Source of the DNA: an uncultured Clostridia bacterium
GTDB taxonomy: Bacteria > Bacillota > Clostridia > Lachnospirales > CAG-274
Assembly: GCA_947630475.1 (NCBI GenBank)
Contig: CANRHR010000007.1
Coordinates: 1 to 64,000 of the forward strand
Length of the DNA: 64,000 bases
Direction of reading: 5' to 3'
This document shows positions 45,058-53,420 of the stretch, piece after piece. The notes below the pieces were generated by a model. It made no database searches. It was not told the origin of the DNA and saw only the letters and a list, made by a program, of their open reading frames with translations. Position 1 is the first letter of the stretch. Every line of letters begins with the position of its first letter. The position numbers were made by a program, and so were the translations under genes.

Positions 45058-46920
45058 ATGAATACAGATAATTATGATGTTATTGTTGTCGGCGCAGGTC
45101 ATGCAGGCTGTGAAGCGGCTCTTGCAAGCGCAAGAATAGGTCTTAAAACCGTTATTTTTGCTATTAATCTTGACAGTATAGCTATGATGCCCTGCAATCC
45201 CAATATAGGGGGAAGCTCTAAGGGTCATCTTGTAAAGGAAGTAGATGCCCTTGGCGGAGAAATGGGAAGAAATATAGATAAAACATATATCCAAACCCGT
45301 ATGCTTAATACAAGCAAGGGTCCTGCCGTTTATTCTCTTAGAGCCCAGGCGGATAAGGCTAAATATCATACAGAAATGAAAAAAACAATGGAAAATATCG
45401 AAAATCTTGAGATAATTCAAGCCGAAATTACAGATATACTAACAGATAACAATACTGTAACAGGTGTTTTAAGCGAAAGCGGAATGATATACAAATGTAA
45501 GGCTGTTGTGCTGTGTATGGGTACATATTTAAAGGCAAGGTGTCTTTATGGCGATACGATAATACAAAGCGGACCAAACGGCTTAAGGCAGGCTGTAGGG
45601 CTTAGTGAAAGCCTTAAAAGGCTGGGAATAAAAATTTACAGGTTTAAAACGGGAACCCCTGCAAGAGTTGATAAAAGAAGCATTGATTTTTCAAAAATGA
45701 AGGAGCAAAAAGGTGATGAAACAATTGTTCCTTTTTCTTTTGATAATTCGGCTGAAAATATACAAAGAGAACAAGTTAGCTGTTATTTGACATATACCAA
45801 TGAAAAAACCCATGAAATAATAAGAAATAACCTTTCACGTTCGCCTCTTTACGGCGGTGTAATAAAGGGAACAGGGCCGAGATACTGCCCATCTATAGAG
45901 GATAAGGTGGTTAGATTTGCAGATAAGCAAAGACATCAAATTTTTATAGAGCCTGAGGGAGAGGATACAAACGAAATGTATATACAGGGTATGAGCTCTT
46001 CTCTGCCGCTTGATGTTCAAATAGAAATGTACAGAACTTTACCCGGGCTTGAAAATTGCAGGATAATGAGAAATGCGTATGCTATAGAATATGATTGTAT
46101 AGATGCAACCCAGCTTAAGCTAAGCCTTGAGTTTAAAAATATAAAGGGTTTGTTCAGCGCAGGGCAGTTTAACGGCACATCAGGATACGAAGAAGCGGCT
46201 GCGCAGGGCATAATAGGAGGAATTAACGCAGCAATGTATGTTAAAGGTGAGCCTCCTCTTATTTTAGATCGCTCTGAAGCATATATAGGCGTTTTGATAG
46301 ACGATATTGTAACAAAGGGCAGCAGTGAGCCTTACAGAATGATGACATCGAGAGCAGAATACAGGCTGCTTTTAAGGCAGGATAATGCAGATTTAAGACT
46401 TAGGGAAAAGGGATACAAAGTTGGTCTTGTTTCCGAGGAAAAATACAAAAAATTTCTCGATAAAAAGAAAAAAATAGAAGATGAAATAAAAAGAATTTCT
46501 TCTGTTTCTTTTCCTCCGTCAGAAGAAGTAAATGCCGTTTTGATGAGCTTTGGAAGCTCGCCCATAGAAAACGGAGCAAAGATGACCGATCTTATAAAAA
46601 GAACAGAGCTTGATTATGATAAGCTTTCACCTATAGATAAAAACAGAGAAAACTTAAGCTATGAGATAAGACAGCAGGTTAATATTCAAATTAAATATGA
46701 GGGCTATATAAACAGACAGCTTAAACAGGTTGAACAGTTTAAAAAGCTTGAAGCTAAGCTAATACCGGATAATATCGATTACAGCAAAATAATGGGCCTT
46801 AGGATAGAAGCAAGGCAAAAGCTTGAAGCTATAAGGCCTGAAAGTGTCGGTCATGCTTCAAGAATATCAGGTATTTCTCCGGCGGATATTACAATGCTTT
46901 TGGTTTATCTTAATATGTAA
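45058..46920 (+). CDS. mnmG: tRNA uridine-modifying enzyme MnmG
   Basis: FAD-dependent partner of MnmE. The FAD motif [10 protein letters not shown] is near residue 10. The conserved segments [21 protein letters not shown] and the C-terminal helical domain with [21 protein letters not shown] are intact. Length 620 is normal. The frame can be read from an ATG at 45043, but that codon is part of the GGAGG ribosome site; the ATG at 45058 has 8 nt spacing. Confidence 0.97.
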   Translation: MNTDNYDVIVVGAGHAGCEAALASARIGLKTVIFAINLDSIAMMPCNPNIGGSSKGHLVKEVDALGGEMGRNIDKTYIQTRMLNTSKGPAVYSLRAQADKAKYHTEMKKTMENIENLEIIQAEITDILTDNNTVTGVLSESGMIYKCKAVVLCMGTYLKARCLYGDTIIQSGPNGLRQAVGLSESLKRLGIKIYRFKTGTPARVDKRSIDFSKMKEQKGDETIVPFSFDNSAENIQREQVSCYLTYTNEKTHEIIRNNLSRSPLYGGVIKGTGPRYCPSIEDKVVRFADKQRHQIFIEPEGEDTNEMYIQGMSSSLPLDVQIEMYRTLPGLENCRIMRNAYAIEYDCIDATQLKLSLEFKNIKGLFSAGQFNGTSGYEEAAAQGIIGGINAAMYVKGEPPLILDRSEAYIGVLIDDIVTKGSSEPYRMMTSRAEYRLLLRQDNADLRLREKGYKVGLVSEEKYKKFLDKKKKIEDEIKRISSVSFPPSEEVNAVLMSFGSSPIENGAKMTDLIKRTELDYDKLSPIDKNRENLSYEIRQQVNIQIKYEGYINRQLKQVEQFKKLEAKLIPDNIDYSKIMGLRIEARQKLEAIRPESVGHASRISGISPADITMLLVYLNM

Positions 46921-46943
46921 TAATTTTGACAGGGAGGAATATA

Positions 46944-47654
46944 ATGAAAAAACTGTTGATCGATTCGTTAAAAAAGTTTAATGTAGAGCTTAGTGATATG
47001 CAGGCGGAGCAGCTTTTAATTTATAAGGATATTTTAAAAAAATGGAATGAAAAAATTAATCTTACTGCCATAAATGACGACAGAGATATTATTTTAAAGC
47101 ATTTTGTCGACAGCCTAACAATATTATCTTACAGAAACTTAAGCGGCAAAAGTGTAATCGATGTGGGAACAGGGGCAGGATTTCCCGGTATGCCGATTAA
47201 AATAGCCGAACCTAAAGTTAAGCTTACTCTTCTTGAAAGCATAAACAAAAAGACAATCTTTCTTGAAAACCTATGCGCAGAGCTTAATATAAATGATGTT
47301 GAGATTATAAATTCAAGAGCCGAGGATTCCGGCAGAGATAAAAAGTTAAGGGAAAGCTATAATTTTTGTATTTCCAGGGCTGTTGCCGATCTGGCTGTTT
47401 TAAGCGAGTATTGTTTGCCGTTTGTAAGGATAGGCGGCGAATTTATAGCATTAAAAGGCCCAAACGCCGAAAATGAAATTTTGAAGGCGGAAAATGCAGT
47501 TAAAACGCTTGGAGGAGAAATTAAAGAGGTTAAAGACACAATTATTGAAGACGCTGATTTAAATCATAAAATTATTTTTATCAAAAAAATTAAACAAACT
47601 CCTTTTAAATATCCCAGAAACCCTGCTAAAATTCGTAAAACTCCTATTATTTGA
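46944..47654 (+). CDS. rsmG: 16S rRNA (guanine-527-N7)-methyltransferase RsmG
   Basis: SAM-dependent methyltransferase with motif DVGTGAGFPGMPI near residue 73 and NLTAINDDRDIILKHFVDSL before it. Length 236 is normal. The TTG at 46926 is in frame, but GGGAGG is 8 nt from the ATG at 46944. The intrinsic terminator begins inside the last codons and the TGA sits in its loop. Confidence 0.95.
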   Translation: MKKLLIDSLKKFNVELSDMQAEQLLIYKDILKKWNEKINLTAINDDRDIILKHFVDSLTILSYRNLSGKSVIDVGTGAGFPGMPIKIAEPKVKLTLLESINKKTIFLENLCAELNINDVEIINSRAEDSGRDKKLRESYNFCISRAVADLAVLSEYCLPFVRIGGEFIALKGPNAENEILKAENAVKTLGGEIKEVKDTIIEDADLNHKIIFIKKIKQTPFKYPRNPAKIRKTPII

Positions 47655-47671
47655 TAGGGGTTTTTATTTTT
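47637..47671 (+). terminator. Terminator overlapping the rsmG stop codon
   Basis: AAAACTCCTAT/ATAGGGGTTTTT stem followed by a run of nine T. The stop codon lies in the loop, so translation to the end could affect termination. Confidence 0.88.
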
Positions 47672-47707
47672 TTTTGTAATAATATTAACATTTTGAATTT
47701 TTAAATA

Positions 47708-47739
47708 ATTATAATGTATACATTATAATATGCTATAAT
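47708..47739 (+). promoter_or_regulatory. noc promoter with a 22-bp perfect palindrome at the -35 position
   Basis: A perfect palindrome at 47708-47729 (centre GTATAC, arms ATTATAAT) is followed by TGC-TATAAT (47731-47739), an extended -10 element. No normal -35 is present. Likely an operator for a dimeric regulator. Confidence 0.6.
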
Positions 47740-47786
47740 TGTATTGATTAAACAGGTTAGGGTTAATAAGAGCGAGGTGTTAAAAA

Positions 47787-48587
47787 ATGCAGAATTTAAT
47801 AGCAGTGATAAGCCCTGAAATTGTAAATTTGCCTATTGATAAAATAATTCCCAATCCTTATCAGCCAAGAAAAATTTTAAATAAGGCATCATTGGAAGAA
47901 CTTTCAAGATCTATTTTAAAAAATGGAATTATTCAGCCGTTAAAAGTACGCTGTATAAACGATAAAATATATGAGCTTGTGGTTGGAGAAAGGCGATTGA
48001 TGGCGGCAAAGCTTGCGGGGCTTAAGGAGATACCTGCTGTAATAGTTAATATATCCGATAAGGATACGGCAACGGCTGAACTTATTGAGAATATACAAAG
48101 AGAAAATCTCAGCTTTATAGAGGAGGCTCAGGGTTATCAAGATCTTATGGTTGATTTTGGATATACACAAGAGGAGATAGCAGATTTGATGGGAAAAGAG
48201 CTTAGTCATATAAATGATAAGCTTATGCTTTTAAAACTCAGCAAAAAAATAAAAAATATTATTATCAACGAGGATTTAAAAGAGGGCCATGCAAAGGCTG
48301 TTTTAAAGATTAATAACGAATTGCTTCAGGAGGAAATATTAAAAAAGGTGATAAAATATGGTCTTAATGTAACCAGAACAGAAGAATTAATTGAATCAAC
48401 ATTAAAAAAATTAAAAGGAGCGCAAAAAGAAGAGCCTAAAATTAAGGGATACATAAATGATATAAGGTTATTTACAAATACGATTAAGGGCGCTGTTAAT
48501 ATCATGAGGGAGGCAGGAATTAAAACTGATTATAAAATGATTAGAATAAATGACGGATATGAGATAAGAATAAAGGTGATTATGTAG
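47787..48587 (+). CDS. noc: ParB-family nucleoid occlusion protein Noc
   Basis: CTP-dependent DNA-binding clamp of the ParB/Spo0J/Noc family. ParB N-terminal domain with NPYQPRKI near 20 and the GERRLMAAKLAG CTP motif near 70. Helix-turn-helix (YTQEEIADLMGKELSHINDKL near 128) and a C-terminal dimer domain follow. Position downstream of rsmG and absence of an adjacent parA (soj) favour Noc over Spo0J, but the two are hard to tell by sequence alone. No parS or Noc-binding site was recognised by eye. RBS GAGGTG. Confidence 0.8.
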   Translation: MQNLIAVISPEIVNLPIDKIIPNPYQPRKILNKASLEELSRSILKNGIIQPLKVRCINDKIYELVVGERRLMAAKLAGLKEIPAVIVNISDKDTATAELIENIQRENLSFIEEAQGYQDLMVDFGYTQEEIADLMGKELSHINDKLMLLKLSKKIKNIIINEDLKEGHAKAVLKINNELLQEEILKKVIKYGLNVTRTEELIESTLKKLKGAQKEEPKIKGYINDIRLFTNTIKGAVNIMREAGIKTDYKMIRINDGYEIRIKVIM

Positions 48588-48629
48588 TCTTTTTGTTTGA
48601 GCAAATTTTAAATATTTAAAACATTAAAA

Positions 48630-48658
48630 CCGCAGACAGAATTTATTTCTGTCTGCGG
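48630..48658. terminator. Convergent terminator between noc and the PEPCK-like gene
   Basis: CCGCAGACAGAA/TTCTGTCTGCGG 12-bp stem. TTTTAATGTTTT follows on the minus strand, so it mainly serves the leftward gene. Confidence 0.85.
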
Positions 48659-48675
48659 AAAACAACCTGATAATA

Positions 48676-50565
48676 TTAAAGTTTTGGTATGAAGTTAAAA
48701 TAATCATTAACACCGGCATCATTATAGCAGGCTTCAATAATCCTTTTGCCTAAATCGCTTAATCCGGGCTGATCAAATTGTCTAAGCTGATCTTTGAAGA
48801 AATCTGTAAGAATTTTTGAGCCGATATCATATCCCTCATTGCCAACCTCTGATTGATAGTTAACCTGAAGCAAACCTTTAGGTATAACATTTCCGTCTAT
48901 TTTAATTGAGTTTAAAGCATAACCGAGTATAGGGCAACGGGATTCCGCCAAAACCTCCGGGCTGAATTTGCAGCCGCCTCTTCTTGAAAGATATTCTCTG
49001 GTTGCCCACTGGCCTGAAAATCCTACCTTATACGCACCGATATATTGGTTTGGTATAAGAATATATCTTGTTGAAGGTGTTTTTATAATTTGCTCAAGAA
49101 GAAGATTTGCCTGATCAACTTTTTTTCCTGTTGCAAATGGCCAGTAAGAGCCTACGCCTTCGCTTTTCATTCCTGATGTATTATCTATAATACTCGGGTT
49201 TTTAAAACCTCTGGGTGCAACTAATCTCCATATCCACGCAAGCGCAGGAGGCAGAATATGGAACATACCTATAATGCCGTAGCTTGGTTTTTCTTTTGTT
49301 GTAGGAGGAGTACGCACACCGAAGCTTCTTATATCAATTTCAACGCTTCCCTCAACTATGTTGTTTTTAAATTTTCTTGGCATTATAAGCCTTGGATTTG
49401 GGCATGGCTTTCCGGGCGCATCTTCAATAGGCTCCCAAATAAGGCAGGTAGATTTTGGAACTGCATCCATATTGAGGAAAACAAGAGGTTCTTTAGGATT
49501 AAAGCAAGCCTTTTCAATATCCGGATCGGTACCATACTCTGTTATGTGATCAACCCTCAAAAACCAACCGTCTTCAGCATCTGCTACAACAAGCTTTCCG
49601 CTGTTGTTTTGAAGTGAAGGATGTGCCAAAGCCATATCATCTGTTACAGGATGAAGCTCTGAGGTGTCGGTTATGTTAATAAGTATTTCTTCATCTGTAA
49701 TTATGTTTGTGGCAAGCAGAAGTCTGCCGTCTTCCTGCCTGTGGAACTGCTCGGTCATTTCACTTTTTCCGCCGCCTGAAGCGCCTTCATGCATTATTGT
49801 AAGGCTCATTTCATAAGGAGTTACAATTTTTACCGTTGAAGCATGAAGAGTTACCCATTTTTCCTGCTCGCCAAGATCCAAAAGTATGCTGTAAACACCT
49901 TTTTTGGCTGATGGACCGGGATAAAGATTATAAGAAAATACCTCATGCATATCATAAAGACGGTTATGAACAACAATTTGTTTTCCGTCATAGTGAGTGT
50001 GTCTAAATGGCGGTGCGGCATATATTATTGCTTTTGGCTTGTAATAATTAGGAACATCTTTAGCCGGAATAAAGCCCTGCAGCTCTGCAAGAGCTGTTGC
50101 AAAAAATGCAGCGTTGCCCGGGATAATTGCTATGGCCGGACAGCCTAATCTCATAGCTCCGCTTCCTGCATAAAAGGGAAGAACTATTAAAGATTCTCTG
50201 TTTTTAAGCCATTCAAGAGTTAAAGCTCTTGTTTCGTCAAAAGATTTTCCGAATTTTTCTTCGTATGTTGGCTTATCTGTCGGAAGATCATCAGCTATAA
50301 CCATACTGTTGGGATCTCTTCTGCGCATAGCAGGATCGTCATAATTTACTACAATACCGTTTTTGCATCTTACAACATAGGCTTCTCTTATTGTTTTGCC
50401 GTTTACATCGTAGCTTACATCCCATGTATCGTTATCTTTTCCGCCTAAAGCAAGATCGAAAAGCTCTTCTTTGCTGTTTGGAATAATTATTTTTGAGTTT
50501 CCTTTTTTCAGAATATTTTCCACTTCTTTAGGAAGAACCATTTTTTTTAGTGCATTATCAGTCAT
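48676..50565 (-). CDS. PEP carboxykinase-fold protein of uncertain function (DUF4914-like)
   Basis: A 629-residue soluble protein with one clear P-loop, HEGASGGGKSEMTEQ near residue 258, of the kind found in PEPCK and HPr kinase folds. Around it are YAAPPFRHTHYDGKQI, a Trp/His-rich core and NTSGMKSEGVGSYWPFATGKK. It lacks both the ATP-PEPCK GLSGTGKTT form and the GTP-PEPCK ACGKTN form. From memory this resembles the uncharacterised DUF4914 family (not checked here). PEPCK activity would be a guess. It is monocistronic, with a terminator and AAGGAGG before the ATG, and convergent with noc. Confidence 0.65.
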   Translation of the reverse strand: MTDNALKKMVLPKEVENILKKGNSKIIIPNSKEELFDLALGGKDNDTWDVSYDVNGKTIREAYVVRCKNGIVVNYDDPAMRRRDPNSMVIADDLPTDKPTYEEKFGKSFDETRALTLEWLKNRESLIVLPFYAGSGAMRLGCPAIAIIPGNAAFFATALAELQGFIPAKDVPNYYKPKAIIYAAPPFRHTHYDGKQIVVHNRLYDMHEVFSYNLYPGPSAKKGVYSILLDLGEQEKWVTLHASTVKIVTPYEMSLTIMHEGASGGGKSEMTEQFHRQEDGRLLLATNIITDEEILINITDTSELHPVTDDMALAHPSLQNNSGKLVVADAEDGWFLRVDHITEYGTDPDIEKACFNPKEPLVFLNMDAVPKSTCLIWEPIEDAPGKPCPNPRLIMPRKFKNNIVEGSVEIDIRSFGVRTPPTTKEKPSYGIIGMFHILPPALAWIWRLVAPRGFKNPSIIDNTSGMKSEGVGSYWPFATGKKVDQANLLLEQIIKTPSTRYILIPNQYIGAYKVGFSGQWATREYLSRRGGCKFSPEVLAESRCPILGYALNSIKIDGNVIPKGLLQVNYQSEVGNEGYDIGSKILTDFFKDQLRQFDQPGLSDLGKRIIEACYNDAGVNDYFNFIPKL

Positions 50566-51271
50566 ATTAAGCCTCCTTAAAATTATATTGCAAACTTGTT
50601 CTATAAGTTGAAAAAGCTCACTAAAGAGTTATTTGTTAGGCTTTTTAACAGATTTATAGGTTAATAAGTCAGATGCCAATATAATCGAAAAAAATTATAT
50701 ATTTTTCGAAGATAAGATCAATAAAAGGCTCATTTTGAAAATTTGCCTTTAATACAGGCAGCCAACAATATTTAGATTATATGAACAAGTATGAGCTGTA
50801 GCAAAATACTGATTAATATTATATATATTTAATTTTTTAAAAATTAGAGCAATCAGCATTTCTATATCATAAAAATATATCTTATATAATTTTAACAAAA
50901 AACAGACAAAAAAACAATATAAAGTTAAAAAAATCATAATGCGTATCATTTAACCGACAAGCAAGTTTTGTTTTTATATATTAAAATTTATTTATAAAAC
51001 TTGTTTAACAAAAAAAAATATGTTAAAATTATTTTATTAATCAAGGATATTCGTATTCCGCTTACGCTACATACTCATAACGACGGCTTCTGACGAAGCC
51101 TTTATGTTAGGCGGAAACCTGCCTAACATAAAAGTAAGTACCCCACGCCTAAAAGGCGAGGGCTTACTCAGTCGATAAACAAGACTGACACAAGCGGCTG
51201 ATATCATTAAAAATTATAATTTTAGATGAAAGTATAAAATTTCAATTATTGTATTAAATTGAGGTGATTTT
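50566..51271. other. 706-bp intergenic region
   Basis: Mostly A/T-rich sequence without a convincing gene. A 66-codon minus-strand frame at 50749-50949 has only a weak ribosome site and biased AT-type residues. The right half holds copy B of the dispersed repeat (51079-51179, with its left flank from 51046). The mntR-like gene begins at its end after GAGGTGA. Confidence 0.6.
51079..51179 (+). repeat. Dispersed intergenic repeat, copy B
   Basis: Shares both ends with copy A at 33996-34056 (16 and 19 identical bases). The interior has two hairpins: TTATGTTAGGC/GCCTAACATAA (51101-51131) and a CGCCT-AAAA-GGCG loop (51146-51158). Confidence 0.8.
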
Positions 51272-51655
51272 ATGAAGCTTCAGGAATCCGGTGAAAATTA
51301 TCTGGAAACTATCCTTATATTAAAAAAAAGACATGGATATGTTCGCTCTATAGATATAGCAACAGAATTAGGTTTTTCAAAGCCAAGCATAAGCCGTGCC
51401 ATAAGTATTTTAAAGGATTCGGGATATGTTGTTGTAGAGCCTACAGGCAATATTATTTTAACTGAAAAAGGGCAAAAAAGAGCTGACGATGTATATGATA
51501 AGCATATATATATATCAAAATATCTTGAAAAAAATTTAGGAATAAGCAAGGAAATTGCCGATAAAGATGCCTGCAGGATAGAACATATAATAAGCGAAGA
51601 GTCTTTTTTAAAAATGAAAGAGGCAGTAATTGAAAAAGAACAAAGCTTAAATTAA
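51272..51655 (+). CDS. Small DtxR/MntR-type metal-dependent regulator
   Basis: 127 residues: a winged-helix N-terminal domain (about 1-70, YVRSIDIATELGFSKPSISRAISILKDSGYVVVEP) and the helical dimer/metal domain (about 72-125) with DKHIYISKYLE and DACRIEHIISEE, which supply His and Glu positions typical of MntR. It lacks any SH3-like third domain and is shorter than MntR (about 142). The metal is not predictable. Control of a metal transporter elsewhere is likely; none adjoins. RBS GAGGTGA at 7 nt. Confidence 0.8.
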   Translation: MKLQESGENYLETILILKKRHGYVRSIDIATELGFSKPSISRAISILKDSGYVVVEPTGNIILTEKGQKRADDVYDKHIYISKYLEKNLGISKEIADKDACRIEHIISEESFLKMKEAVIEKEQSLN

Positions 51656-51663
51656 AAAAATAA

Positions 51664-51707
51664 AACAGCGAGCTTAAAAACAAAAAAAAGCCCGCTGTTA
51701 TTTTTTT
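51664..51707 (+). terminator. Terminator of the MntR-like gene
   Basis: AACAGCG-a-GCTT...AAGC-c-CGCTGTT stem followed by ATTTTTTTA. Confidence 0.8.
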
Positions 51708-51759
51708 ATAATGTTCGTTAGATTAGTCATTTTTTTATAATGTCCGTTAGGTTGGTCGT
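51702..51759. repeat. Two tandem 29-bp imperfect repeats
   Basis: Units 51702-51730 and 51731-51759 share TTTTTTATAATG, CGTTAG and GTC cores; the 4 differences are all transitions. They lie between two terminators' worth of AT-rich sequence downstream of both the MntR-like gene and spoVG. Confidence 0.6.
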
Positions 51760-51791
51760 TTTGATGTAATATTTATTAATTTATTAATGTG

Positions 51792-52055
51792 CTACTCACC
51801 CTGTAAAGTTTGATTGTACTTTTCCAAAACTATTGTTTGAAGCTTTTCTCTTGTTTGAGAATTTATTGGATGAGCAATATCTTTAAAATCGCCCTCTACA
51901 GTTTTTCTGCTGGGCATTGCTATGAACAGGCCGTTTTCTCCTTCTATAATCTTTATATCATGTATAACAAATTCATCATCAAAGGTTACAGAAACAACAG
52001 CTTTCATTCTTCCTTCCTTTGTCATTTTTCTTATTCTTACATCGGTAATTTCCAT
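51792..52055 (-). CDS. spoVG: SpoVG, RNA/DNA-binding regulator
   Basis: An 87-residue Spo[47 protein letters not shown] and [15 protein letters not shown] are all conserved. The frame is open to a GTG at 52073, but GGGGGTC lies 6 nt before the ATG at 52055 and the family begins at this Met. Its Firmicute neighbours glmU and prs are not here; it lies downstream of glgD on the same strand, 227 bp away. Confidence 0.96.
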   Translation of the reverse strand: MEITDVRIRKMTKEGRMKAVVSVTFDDEFVIHDIKIIEGENGLFIAMPSRKTVEGDFKDIAHPINSQTREKLQTIVLEKYNQTLQGE

Positions 52056-52083
52056 AATAAGACCCCCAGTCACTATTGAATTG

Positions 52084-52105
52084 CCGGCTGTCTTAAGACA
52101 GCCGG
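52084..52105. promoter_or_regulatory. Perfect 22-bp GC-rich palindrome upstream of spoVG
   Basis: Self-complementary sequence with arms CCGGCTGTC/GACAGCCGG around TTAA, 29 bp before the spoVG ATG. Neither strand has a good T-tract after it (minus side CAATTC), so it is either a 5'-leader hairpin, an operator, or a poor terminator of glgD. Confidence 0.6.
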
Positions 52106-52282
52106 TTTCCTGTTTTATAGAGCAATACCGCTATCCACACAAGATAAATTTAAGTGACCAATGATTAGCTAGCTATGAAGGATAAGTATATGCTTTGATT
52201 TCTTTAGATTTAACCCATTTTCTAAAGATAATAGTTGGGCTGATGCTTAAAATAATTACATAGCTTTTCGGCTTATTATTTT

Positions 52283-53398
52283 TTAAAGAACACTGCCCTT
52301 GGAAATAACCACAGGTTCATCGGGAGTACCGATTATTTTCTTTCCGTCTGAGATAGTAACCTCTTTATCTATAACAGCATTTTCGATAACGCAGTTTTTA
52401 CCTATTACGCTGCTTTCCATGATAACAGAATTTTTGATAGAGGAATTTTCTCCTGTAAATACTTTTCTGAAAAGAACTGATTTTTCAACATAGCCGTTTA
52501 AGATGCTTCCGCTTCCGACAAGAGCATTTTTAACGCTGGCATTTGAATTATATTTTGCAGGAGGCTCGTCTTTAGGCTTAGTTTCGATAAACTGGCCTTC
52601 TTTAACGAACATATCTCTTATGTTTTTGTCAAGAAAATCCATATTAACATCTACATATGATTTTATGCTGTTAAGGGTATTCCAATAGCCGTCGTATTTA
52701 TAGCCGTAAACTTTAATTTTTTTGCGATATCTTGTGATAAGATCTCTTACCAAATCATATCTGCCGTCAGGAACAATAGTTTTTAATGCTTTGATAAGGA
52801 ATGTTCTCTTTACAACATATATGCCAAGAGAAGCAAGATTTGACTGAGGTTCAAGAGGCTTTTCCTCAAATTCAATCATTCTCATGTCATCGTCACACTG
52901 GAGTATTCCAAAATCATGAGGATCTTTTGTTGTTCCTGTTAAATCCTTGCATACTATTGTTATATCGGCGTCTTTTTGAATATGATAGTTAAGAACATCA
53001 TGATAATCCATTTTATAAATGGCATCGCCGCTTGCAATTATAACATAAGTTTCGTTACTTCTTTCAAGAAAGTTAATATTTTGATATATTGAATCGGCTG
53101 TTCCTCTAAACCAAGAGTTATTTTCATTTGAAATAAATGGAGTAAAGATAAACAAACCGCCTTGTTTGCTTCCGAGATTCCACCATTTTGCAGATGAAAG
53201 ATGATCATGCAAGGAGCGTGAATTATACTGAGTTATAACCGCAATTTTATTTATATTTGAATTTGACATATTGCTTAATGTAAAATCTATAGCTCTGTAG
53301 CTGCTTCCAACAGGCATAGCAGGAACGGCTCTTACTTTACATAATTCTTTTAATTTGGCGCTTTTTCCGCCGGCTAAAATAATACCTATTGCTTTCAT
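52283..53398 (-). CDS. glgD: GlgD, regulatory subunit of ADP-glucose pyrophosphorylase
   Basis: Non-catalytic partner of GlgC in Firmicutes. Nucleotidyltransferase fold (about 1-230) with the degenerate loop AGGKSAKLKELCKVRAVPA where GlgC has the active GGQGSRLG, and a left-handed beta-helix C-terminus. GTADSIYQNINFL and ASGDAIYKMDY retain the sugar-site outline. Length 371 is typical. It lies 22 bp downstream of glgC. Confidence 0.93.
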   Translation of the reverse strand: MKAIGIILAGGKSAKLKELCKVRAVPAMPVGSSYRAIDFTLSNMSNSNINKIAVITQYNSRSLHDHLSSAKWWNLGSKQGGLFIFTPFISNENNSWFRGTADSIYQNINFLERSNETYVIIASGDAIYKMDYHDVLNYHIQKDADITIVCKDLTGTTKDPHDFGILQCDDDMRMIEFEEKPLEPQSNLASLGIYVVKRTFLIKALKTIVPDGRYDLVRDLITRYRKKIKVYGYKYDGYWNTLNSIKSYVDVNMDFLDKNIRDMFVKEGQFIETKPKDEPPAKYNSNASVKNALVGSGSILNGYVEKSVLFRKVFTGENSSIKNSVIMESSVIGKNCVIENAVIDKEVTISDGKKIIGTPDEPVVISKGSVL

Positions 53399-53420
53399 AA
53401 GCTCACCTCTTTCAATATTA

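Noticed and set aside
48676..50565. Calling the gene pckA or pckG
   Set aside because: The P-loop form and flanking motifs differ from both known PEPCK classes; only the fold relation is supported.
50749..50949. 66-codon minus-strand frame with a hydrophobic N-terminus
   Set aside because: Weak ribosome site, AT-driven composition (Ile, Tyr, Phe, Asn, Lys) and no promoter; likely chance in AT-rich DNA.
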